DNA from: Sulfitobacter sp. CW3
GTDB taxonomy: Bacteria; Pseudomonadota; Alphaproteobacteria; Rhodobacterales; Rhodobacteraceae
Assembly: GCF_019392245.1 (NCBI RefSeq)
Contig: NZ_JAHXRL010000004.1
Location: 248,001 to 312,000 of the forward strand
DNA length: 64,000 nt
Direction: 5' to 3'
The notes beneath the pieces were generated by a model. The model searched no databases. It had not been told where the DNA came from and saw nothing but the letters and a program-made list of their open reading frames with translations. Made by a program: the position numbers and the translations under genes. Positions within the stretch are counted from its first letter, which is position 1. Each line of letters starts with the position of its first letter. Positions 63,954 through 64,000 of this stretch are shown in pieces.

Positions 63954-64000
63954 GTGAGCCAGAAAATATTTGCCCCTTGGGATGACCCGAATGAAAAGCC
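63954..64000 (+). CDS. Start of a Pot-type ABC transporter ATP-binding protein (3' truncated by the window)
   Basis: Only 15 codons are visible: GTG start then SQKIFAPWDDPNEKP. The PWDDP...KP opening is what I associate with PotG/SpuF-type ATPases of Rhodobacterales. AAGGA lies about ten bases before the GTG. Its place right after the PotF-like gene supports it. Confidence is limited by the short sequence. Confidence 0.55.
   Translation, partial: MSQKIFAPWDDPNEK

Overview
The window looks like a chromosomal segment of an alphaproteobacterium of the order Rhodobacterales (Roseobacter group). The evidence is the core gene order ubiB-ubiE / mutM-enoyl-CoA hydratase-rpsT-dnaA-dnaN-recF-gyrB, the serA-serC / serB block, dapD-dapE, an IalB-type protein, a DUF2793 protein, and long RTX and Hint-domain proteins. 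This rests on gene content and remembered synteny, not on a database search. No rRNA, tRNA, CRISPR array, insertion sequence or prophage was seen.

Layout. (1) Positions 1-5000 hold the end of a polytopic membrane protein, a PfkB sugar kinase with a candidate palindromic operator upstream, isopentenyl-diphosphate isomerase, and a CaiB-type/enoyl-CoA hydratase pair. (2) Positions 5000-9200 hold two probable surface or secreted proteins: a DUF2793 protein with a beta-helix-like tail and an 830-residue RTX protein. (3) Positions 9200-18800 form a polysaccharide cluster: a KpsM/KpsT/KpsE-type export system with a sulfotransferase between kpsT and kpsM, a second sulfotransferase, two glycosyltransferases (one a two-domain 835-residue enzyme) and two left-handed beta-helix acyltransferases. 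The likely product is a sulfated, acylated capsule. (4) Positions 18800-31000 are the replication and housekeeping core, with a LysE-type exporter wedged between recF and gyrB. (5) Positions 31000-33800 carry an XRE-cupin regulator and the threonine catabolic pair kbl-tdh. The Tdh lacks the four cysteines of the classical structural zinc lobe. (6) Positions 33800-52500 are mainly housekeeping: phosphoesterase, serine biosynthesis with a candidate leader RNA before serC, asparaginase, IalB, RlmN, LOG protein, DapD/DapE, RNase R and a lytic transglycosylase. (7) Positions 52500-64000 are a catabolic island: one complete polyamine-type ABC transporter (potA-potD-potB-potC) with unusually enlarged permeases, a divergent DoeA-like ectoine hydrolase with an M20 deacetylase, a class III (SpuC-like) aminotransferase, a GntR/FCD regulator, and the start of a second Pot-type transporter that runs off the window.

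How the genes work together. Region 3 should build, decorate and export a surface glycan. Region 7 should import small nitrogenous solutes (polyamines or ectoine-like compounds), open or deacylate them and transaminate the free amine. A shared 10-base word (TGATCAAATT) upstream of both the aminotransferase and the second binding-protein gene is a candidate site for the GntR regulator between them. A roughly 21-base repeat, always just after a GC-rich hairpin, occurs in three different convergent intergenic gaps and is the clearest structural signal not explained by genes.
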